64,000 bases of DNA from Nymphaea colorata. Taxonomy: Eukaryota; Streptophyta; Magnoliopsida; Nymphaeales; Nymphaeaceae. Both the position numbers and the translations under genes were made by a program. The DNA is taken from positions 13,780,040-13,844,039 of the forward strand of contig NC_045145.1 in the NCBI RefSeq assembly GCF_008831285.2, read 5' to 3'. Each line of letters starts with the position of its first letter. The first letter of the stretch is position 1. Below, in pieces: positions 46,518 to 58,355 of the stretch. The notes beneath the pieces are model-generated. The model was not told the origin of the DNA, ran no database searches, and was given only the letters and a program-made list of their open reading frames with translations.

Positions 46518-49500
46518 AAAATCCATTATTAAAGTTTATGTGAATAAAATGCAAAAGGAAACCATAAAATCAATTAAAATTACTGAAAATATACTTACTT
46601 AAAGAGCTGTAACTAAGATTTATGATGATCTAGCGACGAAATTTAAATTATCTTAAGAGTTCAAACTTTACAATCAAGCGTGAGTTTCCATATGCATTAT
46701 TGGCGACACGATGATCGAGCTTTCTTGTTTTTCCAATGAAAAAATATTAACGAGATAAGACTGAGATGTGGACATGCCAAGTATTTCCTATCATTAACGT
46801 CACAAGGCTTTTTCCTTCTTCCTTTGCCTTTAATTTTTGACAAGGAGAAGTATCAAGTATGGTTTCCACGGGTGCACGGACAAGGCATGCCTCCTTTTCC
46901 GTAGACAACATCTTCTTATCTTAGTTTTCACCACACACAAAGCAAAATACAGTTATATATACTTGTTTGTTTTCCGTTTTGCCTGCGAGACGGTTGGATG
47001 CAGAATCTTAGGAATTCCAATTTAATGATTTTTCATATGAAAACGGCCTCTTTTTGTTAATTATGTTCCCCGTATACTTTCTCACAGGGGAAATGGTTTC
47101 TTGCCCTTTTGCTGATTGGAAAAAACAAGTCTTCTATGAGGTGGAATGCTTTTTCCATTCTTTGTTAATAAAAGGATGGGAGCCACGTCTTCCAGCAGTG
47201 TGGCGGCGGAAAGCAGCACAGCTAGATCTTCACATGATTAAAAAAAAAAAAAAAAGCATGGATTCTCAGTTATTGAGTTACAACAACGGTCGGCAGGTTG
47301 GGGCAGCCGCTGGTATGAGGCCAAATAGCTGGTGGCCTTCCTGTGGGCGTCAACCTTGTGCATGCATAAACCAAAGCAGGCTTAAGCCTAGGAAGTAGTT
47401 GCAGAAGTCTACAATTTCTCTCAAAGTAACTTTGTAGGTAAGCCCAAGTATGACTTTGATAGCAAGGAAGTTTGGCTTCTCAGCTTCGTTCTTGCTCAAT
47501 GGAGAAATTTCTTTTTCTGCCAAGATGCAGCTTCTTCTATTTGGCGATTCGGCCTACACTCAGGATGAATTCAACGTTGCTGTCTATCAAGATACTTGTT
47601 CGATTTGGTGATTTGGCCAACACTCTAGATGAAGTCCCACCCCATCACTTTTCCCTCCTCTTTTGTGCCTGTGAGGCGTTGCTATTGGGGATCACATGGG
47701 ATTCATCTAGTACAAAGGTAGGCCCATTAAGTGACCTGTTCCTTGGAGTGTCCCTTTGGGTCAACTGATGGCCCCATCTTTGCAATGTAAACCCTAAGTC
47801 AGGCCACGACCACGCTTGCTTACAAGATATTTCGGGGCAAATTAAAGCTACTGGACTGGCCAATGGGATTCAAACACGACACCTTATGCATTGATTTAAC
47901 TACTCCAACTAGCCATGTGAGGATTCCCTATAAGGTAATATGGCATAGTTCCAGGCATGCATCCCTGTGAGTGGATTTGGAGAAAGGACAAAGAATGAAG
48001 ATGGTATCTTTCACCGTGAAGAGACATTGGGTGGTTTAGTTCTTTTTGGATTACGATCCAACAGACTTGGGAAATTGGAGCCTAAAAGGTGAAAGACGCA
48101 AAAACTAGAGACAGAATTGACAAGACATAGCTTGTTCGGCATTTTTTTTGTATATAAGTCGAGCACTTGAGCTCCCTTCACCAGCTTAGGATTTCGGAGA
48201 GAAAGTAACCGAGCCCTCATTCCCCACAAGTCAGCACCCAAATAGGAGAAATCAGAAGGAAATCTTGAAACTCACTGAAAAGGGAATGCTTCAACTCCCG
48301 TTTTTATGTGGAACAACTCTTTGCTTCAAAGTGCTGCAGGGAAGTAGTACACATGAAAATGATCTATCAAACCCCGACTGAAAATTTTAACCCAAATCTT
48401 GAAAGCTGAACAGAAGGTGCTGTGATTCTTTTAAAAGTAATATCACTAGCCTTTTTTTTTTCTTTTCTTTTTTTCCTTCTGAAAAGTCAAAAGATCTTAA
48501 ACATATGTACTTTTGTAAAAGCATGAACTGAAAATTAAATGTGGTGGTGGTGGTTTGACCTTCAAAACAGAAAGGGAAAAGGAACAGACTTTTGTCACAC
48601 ACGAACACTTCGTGATCAGATCTTCCTATCAAGCTTTTTCCTCCTTTTAATTGTGTACGAGTCTGCCCAAGACCATCCTGAACTGATTTTGAATGTATTC
48701 TTCTATCTGAAATTGACCCGTTTGCACTCCCAGGACCGAGTCAATTTTATAAGGACGCCATTCAAAACTAAAAGAACCTTCATCATCACCGTTTATCTTA
48801 GAGGTTGTCGAGCTCTACGTCCTACGATAAAGAATCGTTAATGTCTATAAATGAATTAAAATAACCGATATCACGTTTCTTCCAGAAAATTAAATTGATG
48901 CTCAGAGCATTGCAGATATTGGCGTAACCAGGAAAGGGCAACTTTTTGGAACAATTACGGTTCTGAAACGTAGCGTGAAAGAGACGTAGTAGTCCAAAAT
49001 GGGGGATGTTTCCATAAATAGTAGATACGTTGGCGTCTATTTGAAATTCATTCCAAGATTATATAATTGTCAAGATTAGTGGACCATCGTGATAGTGTAA
49101 CCATCAGCAGCATTATAGAGGCACTCAAGTGGGATAACGTGGACCAAAACTGGGGTTGAATTATTGGTGCTCCAGATTGGTCTAATTAATAAAATAGATC
49201 TGGATTTGATAAAATAAAATCCCTCCTGGTAATTAGACCTGTCCATTTATAAATCTGAAAACACTTTCAGTGGTTGTTCCAATTACCATGTCTTAATTAA
49301 ATAAGGTCCAGTTTGGATATCTGTCTAAGACCATTTTTATCTAGTAAATTATCATGCCCTTTCAAGTTAGCTAAAAACTGTTTGTTCACACTTATTACAG
49401 GAATAAGGGCGGTATTTGATTTCCGTCTGATTTAAGCAAAGGAGCAGTGACAGTGGTAGGCCTTCATCAGAAGCAATTGCAAAGTTGTTTGTAAGAGAAA

Positions 49501-50161
49501 TGGGATTCATTTTAGAATTATGACAAAGAATGAGGCATCATCGAAGCAAAAATTTACTTCTCCATTTGGGAGGCCTTCGTTCCCAGAGAAGAAAGGGTCC
49601 AAGATCTCCTTCCTTCCTTGATCCTTCCCTCCCCCCACTCTCAGCTGCCTATGCACCTGCTTTCTCTGCCTCCTCCTAATTAACGCTTCATTACCGAGTC
49701 ATACGAAGACTAGTTTGTTAACTGCCAAACAAGTTTAGTTTCTTCAAAATTCGGTCCAAGTAATAGAGAAGGGGAGCCAGTAGAGGAGGCAACCTCAGCT
49801 GGAACACACGGAGAGCAACTTCTGTGAAACAGGAAAAAAAGGAAAAAGAAATTGCAGACTGCGCGTGTTTCACATTGAAAAGGAGATCGGGGAAAGAGAG
49901 GAGAGGCGGGGTCAGGTCGGGGATAGGGACGGAGCGAGAGGCATGCAACAATGGTCGAGTGGTGGGCAGTCGGGGAACGAGCCAATGCATGTACGAATCG
50001 CCGACTGGGACTTCGAGCTGGCGTCTCAGTATCCTTGAAGGGGGGAGAGTTACAGGAGAGAGTAGGAAGCGCCGGAGAGGAAGAAGAACGAGGCTCGCTC
50101 GTCTCGTGACCATTATAGGAATTAGGGACAACAATAAGGACGCGTCTCTCTATTCTCGGTT

Positions 50162-50185
50162 TCTCTCTCTCTCTCTCTCTCTCTC
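50162..50185. repeat. CT microsatellite
   Basis: About twelve CT units. Confidence 0.9.
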
Positions 50186-51139
50186 ACGTACCCTTTGGAA
50201 CTTGCAGTTTTGACACAGGACGGTGGGTCCCATCCCCATTTTACAAGGATCGTACTGCTTGTTCTTTTCTTCGTGCACCATTTTGGCCCTCATGCAGCAT
50301 CTCTCTCTACTACATTTATGCACAATGGAGAAAGAGGATAAGCTAATCGTGTTAAGTAATACTGGTTTCTGCATTCTGGGCATTGTCATGGCCTGGTTTA
50401 ATCCAATGTATGTGAAGGAAAAGAAAATGGCTTGAAAGAAGTTAACTTTTGTAGGATTTTACATAATTTTAGGTTTGGCTGGTTAAGAGTTCAATGTTAG
50501 ACACATGGCAAACTGACACGGAAACTTGCTAATGCCAGCTTAGATTGAGAAAAGTGAAAGAGCTATATGACAAGGTTGGCTGGAGACTGAGAGCCTCTCC
50601 CCCTTAGACAGGCACGAACGGCTAGGGGGATCTCAGTCTCACCAAGTGCATGAACGAATAGAGAGTGACAAGATGGAAGCCATGCATTGGTTGGCACAAA
50701 CGCTTTCTTGCTGGGACGTTCTTTATTCTTATTACAGTTTAGTGGATTAATGATTCCACTTTTGAGTTCATGAACCTTTCCATTTTGAGCAACTTGCAGT
50801 TGCAGTCTTTTTGAGTCCAGCGGTCTAGCCTACTGTGTATATTCAATTAGAGATGATAAGGCTGGTCTTTTGTTTTATGTTTGGGAGACTCGGTACTCTT
50901 AGAAAAATAAAGATTTTGAGAGGCTGGGGGAGAGAGACAGCCGACAAAATGGGAATGAGAGAGGGAGAGATTTATATGTGAATATTGTATTTACGACCAA
51001 CGACTCCTTTGTAATTAAATATTACAAAAGCGATTCAATATCTTCGTCCTCAGAGGGGTAGGGAGAGCGAGTGTGTGGGGACTACATTGAGTTTGTTTGT
51101 TGCGTTCTGTGAATCGACCCTGGCACGCTTTTGTCTGAG

Positions 51140-51256
51140 AGAATATAAAACAGGGGGGAGGTGGGGGTGCGAGGGAGGAAGGGCGATTATAGTAAAGGAA
51201 AGGCAAGAAGAGAGAGAGAGCGAGAGAGAGAGATAAATGAGTGTAAGTACTGAAGG
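51140..51256 (+). promoter_or_regulatory. Core promoter and leader of the MATE gene
   Basis: TATAAAA at 51144-51150 predicts a start near 51175. The leader contains a GA microsatellite (51209-51232) and reaches the ATG at 51257. Confidence 0.6.
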
Positions 51257-53079
51257 ATGGACGGTGGTTCTCCCATTTCCGACAGCCTCCCTCTGAAAGC
51301 AGCGCCACCACCATTGATGATTCTTGCCTACCTCAGGGTCGCAGGCCATGACCAAGGTCGCCCCAAGTCCTGGCCTTCCATCTCGGAGGTACTGGTTGTT
51401 ATTATTCGTTGTTGTTTATTGTTATTACGATGCTTAGTTTTATATTCCTCTTCTTTCATCGCATCGCTATATATTATGCATTTGTTTTTGTGTCTTTTCC
51501 TCCGCGCTCTTTTTCTTGGCTTCCTGCTTCTGCGGAGCTCTTTCCGTAAGCAATTTTCATGGTTTTTATGCGAGTTCTGCTCCTCTTTCACCAGGTGGTC
51601 GAGGAGATGAAGGAGATGTGCAAGATTGGAGGGCCTATGCTGGTAGTGGGTCTCATCTTCTACGGCAGAGCGGCCGTTTCCATGCTGTTCTTGGGCAGAT
51701 TGGGGAAGCACGAATTGGCGGGTGGGTCTCTGTCCATTGGCTTCGCCAACATCACCGGCTACTCCATCCTTTCCGGCCTGGCCCTCGGCATGGAGCCCAT
51801 CTCCTCACAGGCCTTCGGCGCCAAGAGGTATTCCCTCATGTGCCTCACCCTCCAACGCACCATCCTCATCCTCCTCGTCGCCTGCCTCCCCATCTCCCTC
51901 CTCTGGCTCAAGATGAAGCCCATCCTCCTGCTGTGCGGCCAGGACCCAATCATCACATCCGTCGCCTCTACCTACCTCGCCTTTTCCCTTCCCGACCTCT
52001 TCTTTCAGGCCGTTCTACACCCACTCCGAATCTATCTCAGGACGCAGGGCATCACCCGGCCCCTGACCCTCACCGCCGCCCTGGCTCTGGTCCTCCACAT
52101 CCCCATCAACCTCTGGCTCGTCCTGTACATGGGTCTCGGGGTTAGAGGGGTAGCCCTATCAATGGTGGTCACAGACTTCAACTTGGTGGCCTCCCTTTTG
52201 GTCTACCTGTGGTTCTGTGGGGTCTGTGGCAAGGGGTCGTGGGAGGGTTGGTCCCTGGAGTGCCTCAGGGAGTGGCGGCCCTTGCTAAGTTTAGCCATAC
52301 CAAGTTGCGCGTCGGTTTGCTTGGAGTGGTGGTGGTATGAGCTCATGATAATCTTCTCGGGCCTACTCTCCAACGCCAGCGACGCCGTGGCCACAATGGG
52401 CATCCTCCTACAGACCACCTCCCTTGTCTACATCTTCCCTTCGTCTCTAAGCTTGGCCGTCTCTACCAGAATTGGCAACGAGTTGGGGGCCAACAGGCCT
52501 AATAGGGCCAAGGTGGCCATGTTCGTGGCCGTCTGCTGCGCCTTCATGACTGGCATCATGGCCTTGACCTTCACCACGACGCTGAGGAACGTGTGGGGCT
52601 GGGTGTTCACTAGCGACAGGGGCATTGTGGCCTTGACGGCTAGGGCCATGCCCCTGGTTGGCCTCTGTGAGCTGGGCAACTGCCCTCAGACCACTGGCTG
52701 CGGGGTTCTCAGAGGCAGCGCCAGGCCTTCCCTTGGTGCCCATATCAACCTTGGCTCCTTCTACGTCATCGGCATGCCTGTGGCCCTGCTTATGGGGTTC
52801 GTGGCCAACTTGGGGTTCCTGGGACTGTGGCTGGGCTTGTTGGCTGCTCAAGGATCCTGTGCCCTGCTCATGATGTGCGCCTTGGCCAAGACTGACTGGG
52901 CTCTTCAGGCGAGCAGGGCTCGGGAGCTGACTGGTGGAGCCGTCGATTGCAAACCGGTCAGGAAGGTGGTCAGCGAAACCACCAAGATGAGTGGATCCAA
53001 TTCCTACAAGGTTGAAGTTGCCGAGATGCTTGAGAGGGCGCCTCTCATTTCCATCAAAGTGGTGCAGCCAAACGATTAA
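51257..53079 (+). CDS. MATE efflux transporter, DETOXIFICATION 48-51 clade
   Basis: Two exons, 51257-51388 and 51595-53079, join in phase 0 (GAG|GTACTG and CACCAG|GTGGTC) to 538 aa, normal for plant MATE proteins. After a roughly 45-residue hydrophilic head, about twelve hydrophobic segments follow. Clade-typical blocks are MLFLGRLGKHELAGGSLSIG, ISSQAFGAKR, HPLRIYLRTQGITRP, SVCLEWWWYELMII, VSTRIGNELGANRP and GLCELGNCPQTTGCGVLRG. MATE carriers export organic cations, metabolites or hormones by H+ antiport. Members of this plant clade have been linked to ABA efflux, iron homeostasis and organ-initiation phenotypes, and sit at plasma, vacuolar or late-endosomal membranes. The substrate cannot be read from the sequence. 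Exon 2 is visibly more GC-rich than the other genes here. Confidence 0.92.
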
Positions 53080-55551
53080 GGGAAATGAAAGGGCAAGGAA
53101 TCCCCCGAGACTTTTGTGCCGAAACCCCTTCGTTGGTTTTGGCTCTCCTCAAAGAACCAGAGAGCTGATGCTGGGAGGCCGCGGACTGTCATTATTCGTG
53201 ACAGCAGCTGACCGGCGGAGAGGAGGTTTTTAATTTTCTTCTTTACTTTTCCTTTCCTTCTATATGGAAAAGAGCTTTCTTTTTCGTCGATTGTGCAAAT
53301 ATTCAAAGGCTACCTGTAATTCATTTATGAAGATTTCTTCTTGTGAATGTAAAATCTCTGAGCTTGAATTCACAGCTGCATTCAACAACTGTTCAGATTT
53401 CCCCCCCAAGCAAAGACGCCTTGGTTTCTTGTTTCCTCCCTCTTTCCCGTAACGTTACGAAACAGGTGGCTCTGTTTTCTGTTTTATTCAACCATTCATT
53501 CATGGCGCTGGTCCGGTTGCCTTAATTTGACACACAATCTATATATTTACCAACATTATCCTACTGTCACTTCTGTTTGTGATGCACATAAATGTAAACA
53601 GGACGTTACTGCTCATTCCTACTCGATTGTCGCGTTGCATAAAAAAAGTTAAATTTGTTAACGAGTTACAACCTCTCTCTCTCTCTGTGTGTCTGAACTT
53701 TAGGTCAATGAATTGTCGGATTAAGAGAAGGCAAGAGATCAGGACCAACTGCAGGAAGGAATGAGGATATCGGCGATAAGAAGTTGACTGTATTGGGTAG
53801 TGGTTTGAGTGTATCAGGTGAAGATATTATCCTGATTGGGACGTTGGTACTATTGAATCTTGAGGATGCTTGACTTGAGCAAGAAACCGACTTTTGACCT
53901 TTTGTTAACCTTTAGATTCTCGTAAAATGTTTCCAAGCCGTTATTCCTGACAATTAAAAAATAGACGTTTCAACTTTTTAAAAATTGACATAATAGCTGC
54001 TGTTGCGAAGCGCTCGCTCGTATGTGAGGCGCTGCAATTATTCATGAAAACAGGAAAGGTAGATATGGGTGAGATATGAGACGCCGTTTGGTAGTCTTCC
54101 CCACCTGCCCTTGCAGCGGCGTCCACGATACAACAATACAAGATGGGCACCAGACATGCGCCGAGATGTGGGCCCGAGCAAAATTTTCTGTCCATTCAAC
54201 TCTTTTTTTTCTTTCCCTTTCGAATTTAATTTTCTTCTTTGGGCCTTTACTCTTTTTAGTTAGGGCCATTAATCTATTCCTGCGTCTTGAAACTCCATCT
54301 AATCTATCTCTTGCTTATGCTGCTTTCAAATTTGCTCCTTGGAAGGAAGGAAGTTTATCATTGTTGTTCTTGATGATAAAGGAAAAGAGAGGAACGAGTT
54401 ACCGCAGACAAAGGCGTTTCTTTCTGCAAGTAACATGAGCAGGCTCGGCCTGCCGGTTAATTACTACAAGTCGTCTTTAATTATATAATGGCTTTTTTTT
54501 TTTTTTGTTTGCCCAGTCTTTCGCACTAAAAAACAAACAAAAATATCAATATTGAACTATATATTTCCTTCAGTTGACGTCTCGCAACTCTTCTCTTCCA
54601 AATTGTAGAGCAGAGTCTGCGATGGGCTTCCTCTGGTTTGCCGTCAATTGCTTTCCAAGGGGCGAGTAAAGACTGAAAGGTGATGGATGCAGCATTGTAC
54701 TGCAGCCTGGCTAGCAGAAAGCCGTATAGGCCGCATGAACCCACGTACCATGGACGCTTAACCACACGTTTTTATGGACTCATTCATGGCACCCAACAGG
54801 AAGGGGATTCCTGTCAAAAGCAACCAAAAAAAGTACACAAGGACAGGTAAGCTAGCTTGGTCCCCTTCTTTGCAGCCTTGGGCCAGCGGAAGTCTTGGAT
54901 CGCCAAAGGGTTGAGGGGAGGTCTGCTCCGAAATGAAATGCGGCCCGAGCCTGACCCCCGACTTCCCTCCTGCTTCTTTCTTATTATGAAACGATGCACA
55001 CACTCGCGTCCATTCATGCACATGGCTGAAGCATTGCCTTTTTAGAGGACATATACACACATGCACTCCAAGCATTCCTGTCACACGCACACACACTCAC
55101 ACTCGAGCATTGGTGCTGTACTATTTAGAGGCTGATTGATACTGGAACAAAAGTATGAGGCATCTGGGCCCCAAAGAAGGGGACAGAATGGAATCAGGTC
55201 CGATCCGCGTGGAACAGGGCAGACCTTCTAGGATCAACTTAATTAGGATCTGCCCATCTCGAGCCCGGCACCAGGAGGCCAATATAAAAAGGGCGTCCCA
55301 CCAATGTCATGTTCTCTTGGCAACAAACAAGATGGTCTGGTGTAGTAATGGAGAGCTCTGTCAGCCCACTCTGTTCCCCTTGTATCCAAGCAAAAAAGCA
55401 AGGGGTGTAAAAAAGGAATGCTTTCTTTTGTCCATAATTTCTCCTACACTTCCCAACACCCTTTCCTCACTTCGCGGCCTCTACTCTTTGGTCTTCCCAT
55501 TTATCAATTATATATATGTATATATGTTGATTGGCCCTTGCTTGCTGTACC

Positions 55552-55581
55552 GGCCTCGGCCTCGGCCTCGGCCTCGGCCTC
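55552..55581. repeat. GGCCTC hexanucleotide repeat
   Basis: Five perfect GGCCTC units in tandem. Confidence 0.95.
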
Positions 55582-56576
55582 TCCAAGACATTGTGGATCC
55601 CCATCTCCCACCGATATGCACCCTGCTTTCTGCCTGCTCCGCTCAGCACCAAAATCTTTCTGTTATGCTTCTCTGTGTGGCAAGTGGTGGGCTGTAATAC
55701 CTACGTAAGTAACCCCAATCCATGTTGAAAAAAAAAAAAGCAAATAACATCAATAACATCAAGTAACCCCCTCTACATTATAAGGGATTCTTACAAAGAT
55801 TACTCATAGATAAAAGGAACTTCTACAATCTTTTTTGACTTGATGACAATGACATCTTCGCCTCTGATAACTTTCACAGCTTCGGGCACCTTTAGTTTAA
55901 ACTCTCTTTTGGACGACAGGTCGTCATCCAATCACACTCAAAAAAATTTCATATCTTCTACTTTTTAGATAGAGACACCAATTGACGGATTCATTTGGAT
56001 TTGGATCAGCATTGCATTATAGAAATCGGTTTTCGAGGATGCAAAAGAAAATTTCCAAAGTGCAACGGGGCCAAGGAAGGTGGAATTTCACATGGGGAGG
56101 GGGGGGCCCAGGCTGGTGTTGCCATGAATGTGCAGACATGGAGATTGGGCCTAGGAATTTCATGTGTTGTTCCTAACTGAGTTGCAGGCAGGCTGGCCCA
56201 GATGGGCGGTGGTGGCAGCCACGGCGGCCGGCCGCACATTATCTCCGCTCCTCCTTCCCCTTGGCCCATGTATGTACTGCCTCAACTGTACAAGCACATG
56301 CACCTGCACTCCACCACACACGCACCCACCCACCCACGTGCGCATGCATCCACGAATTTGGCGTGCCTTGGTGAGAGAGGACCAGCCCCACCCTGCACCA
56401 ACCACAGTACCCCAACCTTCCCCTCCCCTTACAAACAGTAACTTGAATTTGACCCCTTCTAATTAATCCCCTCTCCATCGCTATAAATTATGGTTGTCAA
56501 CAGCTTCCCCTCTTTTCTGCTCATTACAGTAGACAAGATGAATATATATATATGGATGCCAAATGACTTAATATGA

Positions 56577-56601
56577 GGGAGAGAGAGAGAGAGAGAGAGA
56601 G
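56577..56601. repeat. GA microsatellite
   Basis: About twelve GA units. Confidence 0.9.
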
Positions 56602-57897
56602 GAAAGGGGGTTTGGAGGGCCCAAGAAAAACATAAAGATGCAAAAGGTTTTGCCTAAAGGGAAATGACGGTGACGCGACATTATTGGGGTCGATGGAGAG
56701 CAGTGTGGGGCATCTTAGGCTTTAGTTGGTTGTTGGGGAGCCAAATCCACTGTTGTCACCACCATGACGCATGCCCCGCCCAGTATGCTTCTGCCACCCA
56801 TCTCCTTTGTCCTCTACTCACTCACTCGTTCAATATCTCAGAATTTAAGGCACTACCTGCTGCATCCCTTCACCCACCTCACTGTTCCCACACATGGACT
56901 TTCACTTGCGTACTCACATTCAGCCTTCACACTGGAGCTCTTACATCACCAGGAATTGGTCACATCACATACCCACACAATGAAGATAAAATCTAACTTG
57001 GTTGCTGTTCTTGGATATACAACGTAAAAGAAAAAAATACTGGTGATGGTGGATTACTAATAGCAGAAAATGTAAGTACCGACCGTGTCAAAACTTGTAA
57101 GGCATATTGTCCACCACACACGTTGTTCTTGTCCTTGGCCAATCGTCTTCCTGTCTTTTCTCTCGCTGAGTGTGTGTTTTGTGAACTTGTTTTAGTTTGC
57201 GGACAAGCTCTACATTTCTAGGAGCACACAGAAATGCAGGGGTTTGATGATGTTGGTGAGAATTGAGCATTATTGGGCTTCCTTGTGCAGGAGCCATGCA
57301 ATCTTCGATTCTTTGTATGAATCGTTCCAATTTTATCGGATGTCTCCAAACACATGAACATAATTGGGCTTAGGTATGTAAAATGTGAGAGTATGTATCG
57401 TTTGTCATTTTTCTCTCCTTTGATTCGATTGCCAATGCAGTTAGATTGTCTGCATCAAAGTGTTCGCGGCCTTAATTGGGTGGATGATACTTGTGATAAG
57501 AGCAGATCTACATGGTGCATACCAACTGAGCTAATTAACTTGAAACGGTCAGTGTGCAAATTGTTTTTGTCCATTGTAAATTTACTAAGATCATCTTGAT
57601 TCCAATTCTTTGAATCCTTGATTGGATGGATGGTACTTATGCTTGCCTACGGTCTCTGCGCGGCTTATCTGCTTTCTGTCCGTCTTTTGATGAGTAGGGA
57701 ACGTGAACATTTGTGGCAAAAAACTAATCCATCTTGATTATTTGACCAAAGAGTTGGTCTTTCTGATCTTCTCTTGATGTGACCTCCACCGCCAAGGCAG
57801 CAGGATAAGTTGGAGCTCCAGTCTTACATCATGATTCAGTTATAAAAAAAGAGGAAAGCCGTCAAGTTCTCCAGGTATGAAAGAAAAGTAGTTCATT

Positions 57898-58088
57898 TGT
57901 AACACCCCAGAAGTTTAGTCCCGTATCGAAGATTGTGAGGAATCTTCAAGGGCTTATAATGGGAGGCTATTAATGAGATGATTGTCCTGGTTCCTAGCCT
58001 TTTTAGGATTGGAACCGAAATTGCTAGGGGGCGGGTTGGGATCCGTTGAACCAGGGGCCCGAACCCGGGAGTGGGTCAGGTTGTTATA
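57898..58088 (+). repeat. TRIM left LTR
   Basis: 191 bp, starting TGTAACACCCC and ending GTTATA directly before the PBS. Confidence 0.9.
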
Positions 58089-58164
58089 GTGGTATCAGAG
58101 CAGTTTCAACACTCGGACCTGGGGTCCCACACGCGCGGACGCGTGCCCTTTAAGGGGGGTGGAT

Positions 58165-58355
58165 TGTAACACCCCAGAAGTTTAGTCCCGTATCGAAGAT
58201 TGTGAGGAATCTTCAAGGGCTTATAATGGGAGGCTATTAATGAGATGATTGTCCTGGTTCCTAGCCTTTTTAGGATTGGAACCGAAATTGCTAGGGGGCG
58301 GGTTGGGATCCGTCGAACCAGGGGCCCGAACCCGGGAGTGGGTCGGGTTGTTATA
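58165..58355 (+). repeat. TRIM right LTR
   Basis: 191 bp. It differs from the left LTR by one T/C and one A/G transition (near 58314 and 58345). Confidence 0.9.

Larger units (their letters stand above)
41579..51139. other. Intergenic region of about 9.5 kb, no supported gene
   Basis: Only short ORFs with no recognisable domain. Low-complexity landmarks are a C10/CA tract at 43770-43803, an A15 run near 47240, an AG run at 46481-46514 and a CT run at 50162-50185. Near 42000 and 42150, words such as CCGTGTTTTGAAAAACGG and CCATGTTTGAAAATAATG look like ends of small decayed DNA elements, without proof. An acidic run (KEDKGDGSEDDDQGNESE) at 44690-44790 is short and unassigned. Confidence 0.45.
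53080..57897. other. Intergenic region, no supported gene
   Basis: The first 400 bp probably hold the MATE 3'UTR. Overlapping ORFs at 55155-55730 look like chance reading of GC-rich DNA. A TATA-like AATATAAAAAGGG at about 55281 could start an unannotated transcript, but no protein or known microRNA sequence was seen. Confidence 0.4.
57898..58355 (+). mobile_element. TRIM-type miniature LTR retrotransposon
   Basis: Two direct repeats of 191 bp (57898-58088 and 58165-58355) differ at only two positions by eye. Both start TGTAACACCCC and end GTTGTTATA. The 76-bp interior begins, after one base, with the primer binding site TGGTATCAGAGCA (58090-58102). It ends with a purine-rich TTTAAGGGGGGTGGAT before the second repeat. 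It has no coding capacity, so gag-pol must come from another element. This is the exact plan of terminal-repeat retrotransposons in miniature. A convincing target duplication was not found. Confidence 0.88.

Noticed and set aside
47860..47890. Possible tRNA or SINE B box (GGGATTCAAACACGAC)
   Set aside because: It deviates from the GGTTCRANNCC box, has no matching A box or cloverleaf, and no tRNA gene was found anywhere in the window.
49710..50213. Overlapping ORFs of about 130 aa on both strands
   Set aside because: The composition is that of GA/CT-rich DNA without any family motif, and neither strand shows a convincing start context.
51559..51594. ATG at 51559 as the MATE start
   Set aside because: These 12 codons run through the end of the intron (pyrimidine tract and CACCAG). 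The exon at 51257 supplies the start in phase, behind a TATA box.
55155..55730. Possible protein gene with overlapping ORFs in three frames
   Set aside because: No recognisable domain; the ORFs run through a GGCCTC repeat and a TA tract and have no supporting splice structure.
57898..58355. Simple tandem gene duplication or CRISPR-like array
   Set aside because: There are only two repeats, and the spacer begins with a tRNA-Met primer binding site and ends in a purine tract, so it is a miniature LTR element.
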